Assembly (NCBI GenBank): GCA_944322545.1
Contig: CALUPF010000047.1
Coordinates: forward strand, 1 to 64,000
Direction: 5' to 3'
DNA from: Candidatus Gastranaerophilales bacterium
GTDB lineage: Bacteria > Cyanobacteriota > Vampirovibrionia > Gastranaerophilales > Gastranaerophilaceae
DNA length: 64,000 nt
Part shown: positions 30,465 to 41,078 of the stretch, piece by piece
Layout: the number at the start of each line of letters is the position of its first letter
Position numbering within the stretch: position 1 is the stretch's first letter
Made by a program: the position numbers and the translations under genes
Notes under the pieces: generated by a model
Told to the model about the DNA's origin: nothing
Seen by the model: the letters and a program-made list of their open reading frames with translations, nothing else
Database searches by the model: none

Positions 30465-33400
30465 TGAACGATTCTGCAGGACAAGTTAGATATGATATTA
30501 CAGCTAACGCCGATGATTTTATTGCTCAGTTAAGAGCTGCTGGAAAAGCTATTAATGATTTTGGTGATAAAGTAAGCGAAGAAGATAAGCTTCTCACTAT
30601 GCAGTGGAATAACATGGCTAGCGAGATGGGGCCTGCAATCCAAAAAGCTGCAATAGAAGCATCAAAGCCTATTGTTGATTTTGTAGATCAGACAATTTCA
30701 CAAATCACTTCAATGAACAAAGCTATTTCTAGTGCAGCACTTTCAACACTTCAAGTTGTGTCTGGTGCTGCAACAACAGCAATCAGCAGCTTGGTTTCAC
30801 AAGGTATTGCAGGTGCAGACTCTCTCGCTCAATATAATGCTCAAATAGTTGGTCTAGCTGAATCTACAGAAGATGCAAACTCTGCAATGTCGGCAGCAGT
30901 AAATTTCTTTAAGCAAAATCCATTTCAACGTTTTGAAACAGTAGAAGCAGTTAAAAACTTGATGATGTATGATAAGAGCATTGCTAATGCTGCTGATAAT
31001 TCTGCTAGATTGACTAAAGAACTTGATATGCTCGGTGTTGCATCACTTTCTTCTGGCACTCCTCTTGCAGAACTTGCTGCTAAATGGGGTGAAGTTTCTT
31101 CTCAAACAAAAGTTACAAAAGGTCAGTTTGAAGAACTTGCGTTAAGAGTTCCTGCTCTTTATGATGCAGTTGGAAAAAGAATGGGAATTTCTGCTGCTGA
31201 AGTTAGTAATGCTCTTGATAGAGTTGGCGTTGATACAAAAATTGTCAAACAAGCAATGGAAGACCTATACGGTCTTGATACATCTAAGCTTAATCTTCCA
31301 AAACAAAGCAAAGAATTTCAAGAATACTTCAATTCTTTAACCGGTGCAGCAAGACAGTCTGCTGAAGCTTATCTAGCATTTAATAATACTATGGCTCGCC
31401 AAACTGACCGTGTTAAAGGTCGTATTGCTGATATGGCTCAAGCAATTGCTGGATATGAACTTACTGCTGAGGGTGGATTTAAAGCTGTTGAAGGTGGAAT
31501 CTATCAGTCTGTAATTAATTTGAAAAAAGCTTTTGCAGATGTAATGTCAAGCTCTACAGAAACAGCTGCTAAAATGCGTTCTGCTTTTGGAAAACTTGGT
31601 GGAGCAATTGCGCCATTTATAGATAAGATTGCAGAAAAACTTCCAGATATTTTAAACAAACTATTCGATTTAGTTGATAAACTTGGTGACCATATTGAGC
31701 TATTAATTCCTATTCTAGCTGGTGCACTTACTTTATTTGGCGGTTTAGCTTCTAACGTTCCAGTTTTAGGTCCAGCTATAGAAGCAGTTACAGGACCAAT
31801 TGGTCTTCTCAAAGACAAATTCTTAGAACTTAATCCTGCTTTAAAAATTTTGTTTGCTATTCTTGGTGCAGGTGTATTTAAAGCAATTAAAGATGGAAAA
31901 TTAAATGGTCCATTAAAATCTATTTTTGATTCAGTTTCAAAAATTGGTAAAGCTCTTGCTCCTGTAGTTGCACAATTATTAGATATTGCAGCTACTTTAG
32001 GTGAAAATATCGTTGTTCCAACGTTAGAAGCTTTATCTAAAATTCTTGAAGTATTAGCAAACGTGATTTCTGCTCTTCCAACTCCAGTTTTAACTGCATT
32101 TATAGGAGCTTTGCTATCATTTAAAGCAGTAAATGAAATTACTGGTCCTATTAGACAATCTATTTCTCTATTTAAAGAGTATAGCGGAACAATCACTGAG
32201 TTCTTTAAAAATCGAGCAAAACAACTCAGTGAATTAGGAAAAATGAATTCAGGTGCAAGCACTGCTGGCTCAGGAATTTCAGGTGAAGCATTTGAAAAAG
32301 TTGGTAGTGTATCTGATTCAATGACTAAAGCTGGTGAGAGTTTGACAAAAGGTCAACAAATGATGGCAACGATGAGGTCTGGAATCTTGAACATGATTCT
32401 TTTGGCTGGCGCTATTGCTGCTTTAGGCGTTGCATTAAATGTTGCTAATCAAATGATTCCTAATGATATGGGTCCACTTATTGGAAAACTTGGACTAATG
32501 GCTGTAGTTGTTTCAGCGTTTGGAGCAATTGGTTGGGCTATTGGAAAAGTTGATATAAAACAATCTGCGATTCTTGAAATGGCTGAGTTAGCAGGTGTGA
32601 TTGCACTTCTTGGTATAGCAATGTGGGTTGCTAATAAAGCAATTCCTGATGAAATTGGTCTTCTTGCTGCTAAATTAGGAATTATGGCTGGTGTAGTTGC
32701 TGCTTTTGGCGGTCTTTCTTTTGTTGGAGGTCTTGTTCCTGCACAAATTGCAGCTGGTCTTCTTGAAATGGTTGGTATTGCAGTTGCAATAGCTGCTGTT
32801 GGGTTAGCAATTAAATCTATTGATAAAAACGTTCCTAATGACATTGGTGGAATAAGTATGAAATTACTAATAATTTCAGAAGTTGTTGTTGCTATGGGAG
32901 CAGTAGCAACCGGAATTGGTGCTGTTATTACTCTTGGTCCTGTTGCATTATTCTTAGCGACTGGTATTGCATCTATGATAAGTTTAGTTTCTGGAATTGT
33001 ATTTGTTGCTCAAGAATTAGGGATTCTTCAGAAGATTAAACTCAATCAAAATAAAATTGTTAAGAATGTAAATCTTGTAATGGAAACTGTAAGAATGATT
33101 ACAGATGAAGCTGCAGGTAAAACATTAAAAGATTTGATTGAAGCATTCTTAGAGATGGGAATTGTAGCTGCTGTTACAAATATTGTTAGTAATTATGTTA
33201 ATATTGCAAAAAATCTCAATTATTTACAAAAACTTAAACTTAATCCAGTTGCTATCTTCTTTAATGTTTCTTTGATTTCATCAATTGTAAGTTTCTTAGC
33301 TCCAAAACCTGGAACAGGCGTTATGGGAAAGCTTAAACAGATGATTAATACATTCTTGCAAGCTGGAATTGTTCAAGCTGTTTCTGATATTGTAGGAACA

Positions 33401-35341
33401 TATAAATCTATAGCAAGTGAATTAAGTTTTATACAATTTATTATCTTAAATAGGAAATTGGTTACAGAAAAAGTAAAGTTAATTTCAGATGTTGTAAGAG
33501 ATATTGCTGATACAAGTCCTAATGGAATTTTTGGTGGTCTTTCTGAGGTAATAACAACTTTCTTGCAATCAAAGATAGTAGAAAACGTTTCATCAATAGT
33601 TGGAATATATGTTGAAATTTCTAAAAAATTACAAGATCTTAATATAAACTTAGCTAATCTTGACATAGTAAAAGATAGCATAGAAAAGAAGCTCAATTAC
33701 ATAAAAGACATTGTTGAAACTATCTCAACTGCTGGTGGAGGCATCTTAAAATCATTCCAAACGATGGTTTCATCTGATAATTACAAAAATGCAGTTAAAA
33801 ATGTTAATGATGTTTTGACAGTTTATCCAGATATATTCGGAAAAGTTAAAACATTATATGACGTTGTCAATGAAGCTGGTGAAAACTTTGATGTAAATAA
33901 AGCAAAAGAAAATGTAGACCACATTACAGAAGTTATTAACAAAGTTCTTTCAATAAAAGATGGTGGTGTTTTCCAAAAAATTTCTGAATTCTTTGCTGGT
34001 GGAACTATTTCTGTAGACAAAATAAAAGATGTCGTCGAGATTATTAAAAACCTTGGTTTAATTGCTAAATATACTAATGAAATTCCAGATGTTGGTGGTG
34101 AAAACTACGGTGAAAATGGCAAATTAAGTCATATTAAGAAATGTGTTGAAGAGATTAAAAACTATCCAAGAATGGAAGATGCTGATAAGGTCAAACTTAT
34201 CAACACAGTAAATGCAGCTAATGATGTGTTGTTTGTATCAGCATCAGTTGTTCGTAGACTCAATACTTTAGAAGACATTGGTGGTGAAAACTATGCAAAG
34301 ATAGACCATATTAAAACAGCAATTGGTAAGATTAAAGATATTCCAGGAATGGAAGAAGAAACTAAAGTCAAACTTATCAACACTGTTAACTGTGCTGCTG
34401 ATGCTGCAGATGCTATGGGAAGGTTTGTAAGCAAAGTAAATGCTCTTCAAGACCCAGATAATGATAAGTTGAATTCTGTAATTGAATCTATCAAAAATAT
34501 GATTCTTAAATTAGCTGCTATTTCTGTTTCAGCTGCACAACAGTTTGTAAATGTTGGTCAATCAATTGTTTCTAGTATCATTAACGGAATTAGTTCTAAA
34601 ATTCCTGAATTAGTAGTAGCTGCAACAAATATTCAAGGTTCTATCTGGAATGCTATTGAAGTAAAAATGCCAGATGAATACAATCAAGGTGCTGCATTGG
34701 CTCAAAATATTCTTAACGGATTTAATTCTAAACAACCTGAATTTACTCAAGCTGGTGCAAATGTTCAAGGAACTATTTGGAATGCTATTGAACCAAAAAT
34801 GAAAGATGAATATAGTCAAGGTAAAACTTTGGCTCAAAATATCATTAATGGTTTCAATTCTAAGCATCATGGCGACGATACATTCTATAATGCAGGTGCA
34901 AATGCAGTTCAAGGATTTATCAATGGTGCTTATTCAAAAGATGTATATTCAGTTGGTAAGAAAATTGCTGAGAAATACTTAAATGGTTTGAAAGAAAGGG
35001 GAGAACAAGGTTCTCCTTGGAAAACAACTTATAAATCAGGTATTTGGGCTGTCGAAGGCATGATTGATGGCATCGAAAGAATGAGCTACAAACTTAGAAT
35101 GTCAGCTCAGTCAGTAGCAGATACTGTAGTAGATGCAATGACAATAGACGATCTTTCAGATGTAATAGGATTCTCTAACTTAAAGAAACTTTCTATGTCT
35201 ATTTCTGGACAAGGAGAAGAAGGAACTCTTGGTGGAGTAAATTCTAAGTCTAACACGATTAACATTTACAATAACAATTACTCTCAAACTGATTTCAATC
35301 AAATGTCTAGAGATATAATGTTCAATATAAGTAGGTTATAA
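30464..35341 (+). CDS. tail tape measure protein
   Basis: 1,625 residues, the longest protein here, spanning the tail lumen and setting tail length. The N-terminal region (about 110-280) has the tape-measure domain pattern (NAQIVGLAESTEDA, FFKQNPFQRFETV, GEVSSQTKVTKGQFEELALR). Hydrophobic Gly/Ala-rich segments at about 640-870 are typical of membrane-penetrating parts. Near-identical repeats around NAIExKMxDEY lie at about 1395-1460. GTG start with CGGAGAG before it. Confidence 0.93.
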   Translation: MNDSAGQVRYDITANADDFIAQLRAAGKAINDFGDKVSEEDKLLTMQWNNMASEMGPAIQKAAIEASKPIVDFVDQTISQITSMNKAISSAALSTLQVVSGAATTAISSLVSQGIAGADSLAQYNAQIVGLAESTEDANSAMSAAVNFFKQNPFQRFETVEAVKNLMMYDKSIANAADNSARLTKELDMLGVASLSSGTPLAELAAKWGEVSSQTKVTKGQFEELALRVPALYDAVGKRMGISAAEVSNALDRVGVDTKIVKQAMEDLYGLDTSKLNLPKQSKEFQEYFNSLTGAARQSAEAYLAFNNTMARQTDRVKGRIADMAQAIAGYELTAEGGFKAVEGGIYQSVINLKKAFADVMSSSTETAAKMRSAFGKLGGAIAPFIDKIAEKLPDILNKLFDLVDKLGDHIELLIPILAGALTLFGGLASNVPVLGPAIEAVTGPIGLLKDKFLELNPALKILFAILGAGVFKAIKDGKLNGPLKSIFDSVSKIGKALAPVVAQLLDIAATLGENIVVPTLEALSKILEVLANVISALPTPVLTAFIGALLSFKAVNEITGPIRQSISLFKEYSGTITEFFKNRAKQLSELGKMNSGASTAGSGISGEAFEKVGSVSDSMTKAGESLTKGQQMMATMRSGILNMILLAGAIAALGVALNVANQMIPNDMGPLIGKLGLMAVVVSAFGAIGWAIGKVDIKQSAILEMAELAGVIALLGIAMWVANKAIPDEIGLLAAKLGIMAGVVAAFGGLSFVGGLVPAQIAAGLLEMVGIAVAIAAVGLAIKSIDKNVPNDIGGISMKLLIISEVVVAMGAVATGIGAVITLGPVALFLATGIASMISLVSGIVFVAQELGILQKIKLNQNKIVKNVNLVMETVRMITDEAAGKTLKDLIEAFLEMGIVAAVTNIVSNYVNIAKNLNYLQKLKLNPVAIFFNVSLISSIVSFLAPKPGTGVMGKLKQMINTFLQAGIVQAVSDIVGTYKSIASELSFIQFIILNRKLVTEKVKLISDVVRDIADTSPNGIFGGLSEVITTFLQSKIVENVSSIVGIYVEISKKLQDLNINLANLDIVKDSIEKKLNYIKDIVETISTAGGGILKSFQTMVSSDNYKNAVKNVNDVLTVYPDIFGKVKTLYDVVNEAGENFDVNKAKENVDHITEVINKVLSIKDGGVFQKISEFFAGGTISVDKIKDVVEIIKNLGLIAKYTNEIPDVGGENYGENGKLSHIKKCVEEIKNYPRMEDADKVKLINTVNAANDVLFVSASVVRRLNTLEDIGGENYAKIDHIKTAIGKIKDIPGMEEETKVKLINTVNCAADAADAMGRFVSKVNALQDPDNDKLNSVIESIKNMILKLAAISVSAAQQFVNVGQSIVSSIINGISSKIPELVVAATNIQGSIWNAIEVKMPDEYNQGAALAQNILNGFNSKQPEFTQAGANVQGTIWNAIEPKMKDEYSQGKTLAQNIINGFNSKHHGDDTFYNAGANAVQGFINGAYSKDVYSVGKKIAEKYLNGLKERGEQGSPWKTTYKSGIWAVEGMIDGIERMSYKLRMSAQSVADTVVDAMTIDDLSDVIGFSNLKKLSMSISGQGEEGTLGGVNSKSNTINIYNNNYSQTDFNQMSRDIMFNISRL

Positions 35342-35342
35342 A

Positions 35343-36233
35343 ATGCAAGTATTAATAGGAAAATATTACACTCAAAATAATAAACGTCTTCTTAATGGCA
35401 TTTTGCTTGGAACTTCTGATTCTAAAATTCAACTTACAGAAATAGATGGAATAGAATCTGCACCTTTTAGAAATAATTATGGAGACTGGTCTGGAAAAGA
35501 TGGCGGATATATGTCTGCACAGTTGTTTAGCGGAAGAGAAATTACTTTTCAAGGATTCTATTACGATGCAAATTACGGCTGTGATTCTAATATTATGTCA
35601 GTAAGAGAAGAAATTATTAACTTCTTAAAAATTAGAACTTTATTTCCAATATTCTTTCAAACAATTTCTGGAGTAGTTTATTATACTCAGGGATATGTGA
35701 CAGCAATTAGCATGCCATATACAAATACAAAATATGGAGATTTTCAAATTACATTTTATTGTCCAGAAACAGAAATTAAACTTGCTGAACAATTTGGTGA
35801 TGAAGATTCTGTGACTAAAAGAGATGTTATTTACAGAGATATTACGTCTGGCGGTCATTTAGTTCCAGAAACAACTCCTGTATTATTTGAACAGGGATAT
35901 GCTACATCAATTGTTAATTATACAGGTTCAATGCCGTGCTATCCAAAACTTATTCTTAATGGCCCATTTACATCAGATATTATTCTTCAGAATTATAATT
36001 TAGGAAAAAATCTTATTATAAAAAAGAGTATTTCTGAAGGTTCTGTTGTTGAAGTAGATATGAATTCACGACAAGTCTTAGAAAATGGACGTTCAATTTC
36101 ATTATATGTAGATGAGAATTCTGAATGGTGGTATTTACAACCAGGTCAAAATAAAATATATTTAATGTCAGGTGATGATAATGATAATATTTCATGCAAC
36201 ATCGAATGGACAGTTAACTATCAAGGAATTTAA
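35343..36233 (+). CDS. distal tail protein (Dit-like)
   Basis: 296 residues, directly after the tape measure, the usual Dit position. The N-terminal half has the Dit belt-domain pattern (WSGKDGGYMSAQLFSGREITFQGFY; IRTLFPIFFQ). It forms the hub to which the Tal protein and receptor-binding proteins attach. The call rests on both context and sequence. Confidence 0.78.
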   Translation: MQVLIGKYYTQNNKRLLNGILLGTSDSKIQLTEIDGIESAPFRNNYGDWSGKDGGYMSAQLFSGREITFQGFYYDANYGCDSNIMSVREEIINFLKIRTLFPIFFQTISGVVYYTQGYVTAISMPYTNTKYGDFQITFYCPETEIKLAEQFGDEDSVTKRDVIYRDITSGGHLVPETTPVLFEQGYATSIVNYTGSMPCYPKLILNGPFTSDIILQNYNLGKNLIIKKSISEGSVVEVDMNSRQVLENGRSISLYVDENSEWWYLQPGQNKIYLMSGDDNDNISCNIEWTVNYQGI

Positions 36234-36236
36234 AAA

Positions 36237-39200
36237 ATGGCAGTAGATGCAGGAAGTGCACCAGATATTTGTTTAGAGTATTACTATTTTGTTGACCCAT
36301 CTCAACCAAATGCTTATCCTTTTGAGATTACTTCTGTAACACACAATTCTATTAAATCTAATTGTATTGTTACAACTCAAGGTCAATATAATGCAGCAAT
36401 GCAGTTAAATGAAGACAAGATGCCATATCCATATGTCGGTTTAATTGCGTCAACTTCAAATTATTATGTAGGAACATTTGATAGTTCTCAAGATTTTGAA
36501 ACATCAAAGATTACTTATAATACAAATTCATCTGGAACACAGCTGGAATTTCCTTCATCAATGAGGAATGGTTCTAGCTATAGAAAAACGTATGAAGTAA
36601 CATTGTCTAATTCTAATAAATATTCATCTTCTCAAACAATTAAAGGAAACACAGAATATTTTATGTATTCATATGTTCTTCCTTTAGCTGATGGCTTGAA
36701 TAATCATATTACATCAAATAGAATCAATTTTCGTGATGTTTATACTTCTTGGAATAATATATATTGGTTTTGGAATATTGGAGCTGGAGCATTTTATCAA
36801 CCTGCAACAGGAAATGGTCTTTCAATTGTTACTCCACCATCTCCTTATTCGTCTGTCACATTTGACCAAATAGATATTGAATCTCTAAAATCACTCAAAG
36901 ATGGCCAAAGTCAAAGTATCAGATATACAGTAACAGTTCCTTCCGGAGATGGAAATGCTATTTCTAATATCTATCATTATTTTAGATATAAATATGATGA
37001 TGACAATGCTTATACATCATGGGAAATTCCTCAAAAAGATTCTTCAGGTAATTTAGTTGCAAATGTTATTTGCAGAACTGGACATTCAGTTACTATTCAA
37101 GTTGCTAGAGGAAACATCAATTCGTTATATTCACAGACATATTATGATGGTGGAAGTTTTATGTCTGGAGTTTCATCTACAACTATTTCAATTCCTGAAG
37201 TTTTTGAGACTGGCGAACTTAAAAAACTTGAAACACCTGAATATAGAATTGAAATTTGGAAAAGCAGACTTTCTGACGAAGCGAAATATCAGTTTGTTGA
37301 TTTTCTTAATAATATAGGCTCTCAATCATCTAATGATTTCTACATAGATTTTCAAAAGAATTTTAATAATTTACTATATATGCATTTTGATTTTGAACTT
37401 TCATTTACAGGAAGCTCTACACCAATGGCATTTTTCGGAATCGACCCATATCGAAACTATGGATACACAGTTGGATTAAAAAGAATTTCTGAAACAACAA
37501 AAGCTGTGTGTATTATGATAGGAAATTCATCTCAAACACTTTCAAACCAAACATATCATAACTTTACTGCAGGAGATGATGAAAGATTTAAACTGAGTCT
37601 TGATTCTGATATGGATGGAAAAGTAAAAGTTTATATAAATGATTCTCTTTTATTTACATCTGGAAAATCTAGTGTTTCTTCTAACACAAAAGGAGTCTGC
37701 TTGTTTAATGCTCAATCTTCTACTGGAACTATTCTTTCTGGAAATACGTTTATCGGTAAAATTTATTCAATGAGCGGATATGACACAGAAAAAAATGCAG
37801 TAAAATATAATTTTGTTCCATCTTATGAAAAGTCAACATCAACTCCTGGTTTATATGATACTATTCATCAATTATTTTATCCTTCAAAATCATATAGCAG
37901 TGCAACAACTAATTTATTGAAAGTTGGTCCAAACTCTATTGGAACTTCTTATGGTATGCTTGTTGATATTTCAAATCTTGCAGTTTCTACATTAAACCTT
38001 ACGAAAGAAAGAAATTTGCCAGATACTTTATCAGTTGATATTGAATACGTTCAATTCAAGAATAAGCTTGCAAAAGAAAACACAAAAATCACAGATGTTC
38101 TTAAACCATATTTAGTAGATGTAATTGTAAGAAGAAATTTTGAAATCATATTTAGTGGAATACTGATGTATTCTAAAGTTACTCTTCAAGCTGTTGGAAA
38201 GCAAACTCTCACTCTTCAAGCTATTGGTTATGGTGAAGAACTTTCTAAACGTTTCATCAATTGTTCATATGGAGACATGAACTATCCTCAGATTGCAAGA
38301 CAGATTATCTATGATGCTCAACATGAAATGAATTGGATAGACAATTATGATTTCTTAAAAGACCAAACAGACTCAAGTGATGAAAATGACACGTCTTATT
38401 TTAATGGTTGGTATGCATCTGACACAGAAAATGTAAGTTTCATTCCTGTTAAAGGTTCTGATACGAATGTTTATCAAGCACATTGGCAAAATGGTGCAAT
38501 TGCATTTGATAAAGGATGCACATTAAAGTGCTTTAAGCTTACATGTTCTAAGCTAACTGGTGGAGATAGATGGGGAACAGCAGGAAATTATAATCAATTT
38601 CTATATTTAAGTTTTTGGCATACAACAGTTTCAGAATTAGAATCTAGAACTATCACAATGACAGTTGAGTTCGATACTGATGAAGAAGATGCGTCAACTA
38701 ATACAAAGACATTTGATGTTAGTTTTACAACTCAGCCTTCAAATGATGAAGCTGGTTCTCAGTGGAGAAAGTTTGAAGCTTATTTCAATGTTGGTCTTCT
38801 TCAGGGAATGGTCAAGCACGTAACATTTATTAATACTTCTAAATATGATTTTAGAATAAATGATTTTAATCTTTATAGACCAAGTGACGAAGAACATAGA
38901 AAAAATGAAACAAACATTGCTGCAACAACTGGATATGATTTAAACCTTGAAGTTGGATATTTTGATGATGCATTTAATAATAAAGAATTATATCCTACAA
39001 ATCGTGTGAGACATTATCATAGACAAAATGCAAAAGAAGCAATTTATAATTTAGCAAAACTTGAAGACCAAAACTTTGAATATCAAGTAAACAAAGATGG
39101 TCAGTTTATCATGAAACAAGCAGAAGGTGACTTAGTTGTAAAGAATGTTGCAACATATCCTGGCCAAATTTCTGAAATTAGCATTGAAAGAGATGCAAAC

Positions 39201-39719
39201 ACTCTATATAATGTTGGGTGTGCAATTAATACTCATCTATATGATAATAAAGACCTCTTTGAACAGTCAGGGCAATCTTTTGTCTGGGCAGATATGACAA
39301 ATGGTGTAGCAATTGCTGAAGATTCTGTTTCTAAATACAAAGCAAGAGTTCAGATGGTTGAAGTTGATACGACTACTAGACGTGAAATTGAAGTCGAAAC
39401 TCAAGGTGCAATTCATATATCTGATGAAGTTCAAGATGTTCCAACACTTAAATTTGATTCAAATACTTATAACCCTGGAAACATTCATATTGGAGATGCG
39501 TTCGGAATTAATGTAAATATTGACGAAGTGTTCAATTTTATTAATGGTGAATATAGAGTTTATGCATATAGTTTAAGACTCAGTCAAGACCATGTAGAAT
39601 CGATGGATATTACATTAGCAATTCCTAATGCTCTTCAACTTCAGTTAATGACATTTCCTGTTACAATGAAAAATATGATGAATAACATTAAAAGAATTCA
39701 AGTTAAGAGTAACAAATAA
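36237..39719 (+). CDS. tail-associated (Tal-like) baseplate protein with LamG-like insert
   Basis: 1,160 residues following Dit. A concanavalin/LamG-like region is visible at about 330-520 (FYIDFQKNFNNLLYMHFDFE; FKLSLDSDMDGKVKVYINDS). The later part (about 590-760) has the phage tail protein pattern LVDVIVRRNFEIIFSGILM and LTLQAIGYGEELSKRFI. The C-terminal part is typical of siphophage minor tail proteins. It would close the tail tip. Confidence 0.75.
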   Translation: MAVDAGSAPDICLEYYYFVDPSQPNAYPFEITSVTHNSIKSNCIVTTQGQYNAAMQLNEDKMPYPYVGLIASTSNYYVGTFDSSQDFETSKITYNTNSSGTQLEFPSSMRNGSSYRKTYEVTLSNSNKYSSSQTIKGNTEYFMYSYVLPLADGLNNHITSNRINFRDVYTSWNNIYWFWNIGAGAFYQPATGNGLSIVTPPSPYSSVTFDQIDIESLKSLKDGQSQSIRYTVTVPSGDGNAISNIYHYFRYKYDDDNAYTSWEIPQKDSSGNLVANVICRTGHSVTIQVARGNINSLYSQTYYDGGSFMSGVSSTTISIPEVFETGELKKLETPEYRIEIWKSRLSDEAKYQFVDFLNNIGSQSSNDFYIDFQKNFNNLLYMHFDFELSFTGSSTPMAFFGIDPYRNYGYTVGLKRISETTKAVCIMIGNSSQTLSNQTYHNFTAGDDERFKLSLDSDMDGKVKVYINDSLLFTSGKSSVSSNTKGVCLFNAQSSTGTILSGNTFIGKIYSMSGYDTEKNAVKYNFVPSYEKSTSTPGLYDTIHQLFYPSKSYSSATTNLLKVGPNSIGTSYGMLVDISNLAVSTLNLTKERNLPDTLSVDIEYVQFKNKLAKENTKITDVLKPYLVDVIVRRNFEIIFSGILMYSKVTLQAVGKQTLTLQAIGYGEELSKRFINCSYGDMNYPQIARQIIYDAQHEMNWIDNYDFLKDQTDSSDENDTSYFNGWYASDTENVSFIPVKGSDTNVYQAHWQNGAIAFDKGCTLKCFKLTCSKLTGGDRWGTAGNYNQFLYLSFWHTTVSELESRTITMTVEFDTDEEDASTNTKTFDVSFTTQPSNDEAGSQWRKFEAYFNVGLLQGMVKHVTFINTSKYDFRINDFNLYRPSDEEHRKNETNIAATTGYDLNLEVGYFDDAFNNKELYPTNRVRHYHRQNAKEAIYNLAKLEDQNFEYQVNKDGQFIMKQAEGDLVVKNVATYPGQISEISIERDANTLYNVGCAINTHLYDNKDLFEQSGQSFVWADMTNGVAIAEDSVSKYKARVQMVEVDTTTRREIEVETQGAIHISDEVQDVPTLKFDSNTYNPGNIHIGDAFGINVNIDEVFNFINGEYRVYAYSLRLSQDHVESMDITLAIPNALQLQLMTFPVTMKNMMNNIKRIQVKSNK

Positions 39720-40075
39720 TGTCTGTAAAAGTAGAACACAGAGAAAATAATATAATAACAGCTTTAAAATTTAAAGTTGCAATTGCTAATCGTCTTATAA
39801 TTGAAGATGTTCACAGGACAAGTTTGCCTAAAACTCCTATGAAAGATTCTAAACAATTGCGCAGAAATGTTGAAAAAACAGTAGTCCCAGAAACTTATAC
39901 TGGGACTATCATTTGGAAAGTTCCATATGCTTCATATCAGGAACGAGGCATGAGAGCTGATAAAACTCATATAGTCAAACACTATACAACTCCTGGAACT
40001 GGTAAAGACTTTGCTAAAAATGCAGTTAAAGAAACTTTATCTCATGTTAGAGATTTTTATAAAAACATTATTTAA
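39719..40075 (+). CDS. HK97 gp10-like minor capsid/tail completion protein
   Basis: 118 residues with the pattern VHRTSLPKTPMKDSKQLRRN and WKVPYASYQERGMRADKTHI, the YQxxG signature of the gp10/minor capsid protein family (head-tail joining, tail terminator neighbours). It is placed after the tail tip genes rather than with the connectors at 61 kb. Its end overlaps a leftward gene. Confidence 0.72.
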   Translation: MSVKVEHRENNIITALKFKVAIANRLIIEDVHRTSLPKTPMKDSKQLRRNVEKTVVPETYTGTIIWKVPYASYQERGMRADKTHIVKHYTTPGTGKDFAKNAVKETLSHVRDFYKNII

Positions 40076-40172
40076 TATATTTAGATAGTTCTTCTAGAAC
40101 TTCTGATGCAATACCAATGTTTTTAGTTTCTTTCCATTTTTTAATTAGTTCTACAAATTCTTTAAACGTCAT
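40068..40172 (-). CDS. 34-residue hypothetical protein
   Basis: A short helical peptide (MTFKEFVELIKKWKETKNIG) on the minus strand with GAGGACC before its ATG. It overlaps the KGG gene upstream and, convergently, the gp10-like gene. Last gene of the leftward cluster; function unknown. Confidence 0.5.
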   Translation of the reverse strand: MTFKEFVELIKKWKETKNIGIASEVLEELSKYIK

Positions 40173-40365
40173 TTTTTGGTCCTCTTTTACTTATGCTTCC
40201 ACCTTTTTTGCCTGCAATATGAGCAATATCATGATTTTTATAGAAAAAGCGAGTTTCTGGGTGTGATACTGACCCACCTTTTCTTCCAATTTCACGATAA
40301 TAGTTAGGGTTTTTTAGTAACATTTTGTTTTTTACTTTATCACCACCAGCTTTAGTTCCAGCCAT
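40162..40365 (-). CDS. KGG-motif small phage protein
   Basis: 67 residues starting MAGTKAGGDKVKNKML, with two KGGS motifs (GRKGGSVSHP and GKKGGSISKRG). This short KGG-repeat family, related to general stress protein GsiB motifs, is very common in phages; its role is not known. AAAAGGAG is its ribosome site. Confidence 0.85.
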   Translation of the reverse strand: MAGTKAGGDKVKNKMLLKNPNYYREIGRKGGSVSHPETRFFYKNHDIAHIAGKKGGSISKRGPKNDV

Positions 40366-40377
40366 TTTATCTCCTTT

Positions 40378-40734
40378 TTATACTTCTTTTGATAAGAATT
40401 CTTCTGCTTCTTTTGCTGCAGATTTAAATGTTTTTTCGTTAATTTTGATAATGTGTGATGCACCTGCTATTAAACATTTATATGCACATGCAATCTCTTT
40501 ATCTAAATTTTTAAATAAGTCATATTGCATAATGCAATGTTCAATAAACTCACTTTCTAAAGATAAATATTCTCCGTCTAATCCTCCTTGTTTTAAATTT
40601 CTTATTTTCGCATGAGATAGTTTTCCGTAATATTCAATATAATACTTTATTGCAGAATTTTTTGCGCCAGTATTATTAAATAAACTTATGAATTTATATG
40701 ATGATGAACAAAGTTGTGAAACAGTAAATATCAT
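40378..40734 (-). CDS. hypothetical protein
   Basis: 118 residues, mixed helical, no recognised motif. It directly follows (by overlap) the gene at 40734-40922 in a leftward operon that starts at the 41050-41078 promoter. The C-terminal half (KINEKTFKSAAKEAEEFLSK) is a charged helix. Confidence 0.65.
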   Translation of the reverse strand: MIFTVSQLCSSSYKFISLFNNTGAKNSAIKYYIEYYGKLSHAKIRNLKQGGLDGEYLSLESEFIEHCIMQYDLFKNLDKEIACAYKCLIAGASHIIKINEKTFKSAAKEAEEFLSKEV

Positions 40735-40922
40735 TATTCCTCCAAAGATTCAGTCAAATCTTTTAGAAAATAAATTACAGATTCAACATTATCAATTGCT
40801 TGTTCATATTTGATTTCTACTTCTGGAACAATATCAGATAAATTTTCTTTTGATTCATAAAGATTATTAACATCTTGTTCAAGAATACTTATTTCTTTAA
40901 ATAGAATTTCTTTTAAATTCAT
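40734..40922 (-). CDS. small coiled-coil protein
   Basis: 62 residues, acidic and almost wholly helical (MNLKEILFKEISILEQDVNN), probably a coiled coil. AAAAGGAG precedes the ATG. Unrecognised. Confidence 0.65.
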   Translation of the reverse strand: MNLKEILFKEISILEQDVNNLYESKENLSDIVPEVEIKYEQAIDNVESVIYFLKDLTESLEE

Positions 40923-40934
40923 AATTACTCCTTT

Positions 40935-41015
40935 TTAATAAGATTCTTCATTTTTAAAGAAAACAAAATTATTATTACACCATTCTTCTATGGGTATATC
41001 AATTTCTTCTTCCAT
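40935..41015 (-). CDS. 26-residue acidic peptide
   Basis: The frame MEEEIDIPIEEWCNNNFVFF has the same GCAAAGGAGC leader as other early-type cassettes and lies just downstream of a full-consensus promoter. First gene of the leftward small-gene operon. Confidence 0.55.
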   Translation of the reverse strand: MEEEIDIPIEEWCNNNFVFFKNEESY

Positions 41016-41049
41016 ATTAAGCTCCTTTGCTTTATTTGTTATTAATTTA

Positions 41050-41078
41050 ATTATAAATAATTTTTATCTAAAAGTAAA
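41050..41078 (-). promoter_or_regulatory. early-type promoter of leftward small-gene operon
   Basis: Minus strand TTTACT (41078-41073), 17 bp, TATAAT (41055-41050). The -35 element is inside the last codons of the upstream homing endonuclease gene. Confidence 0.8.
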
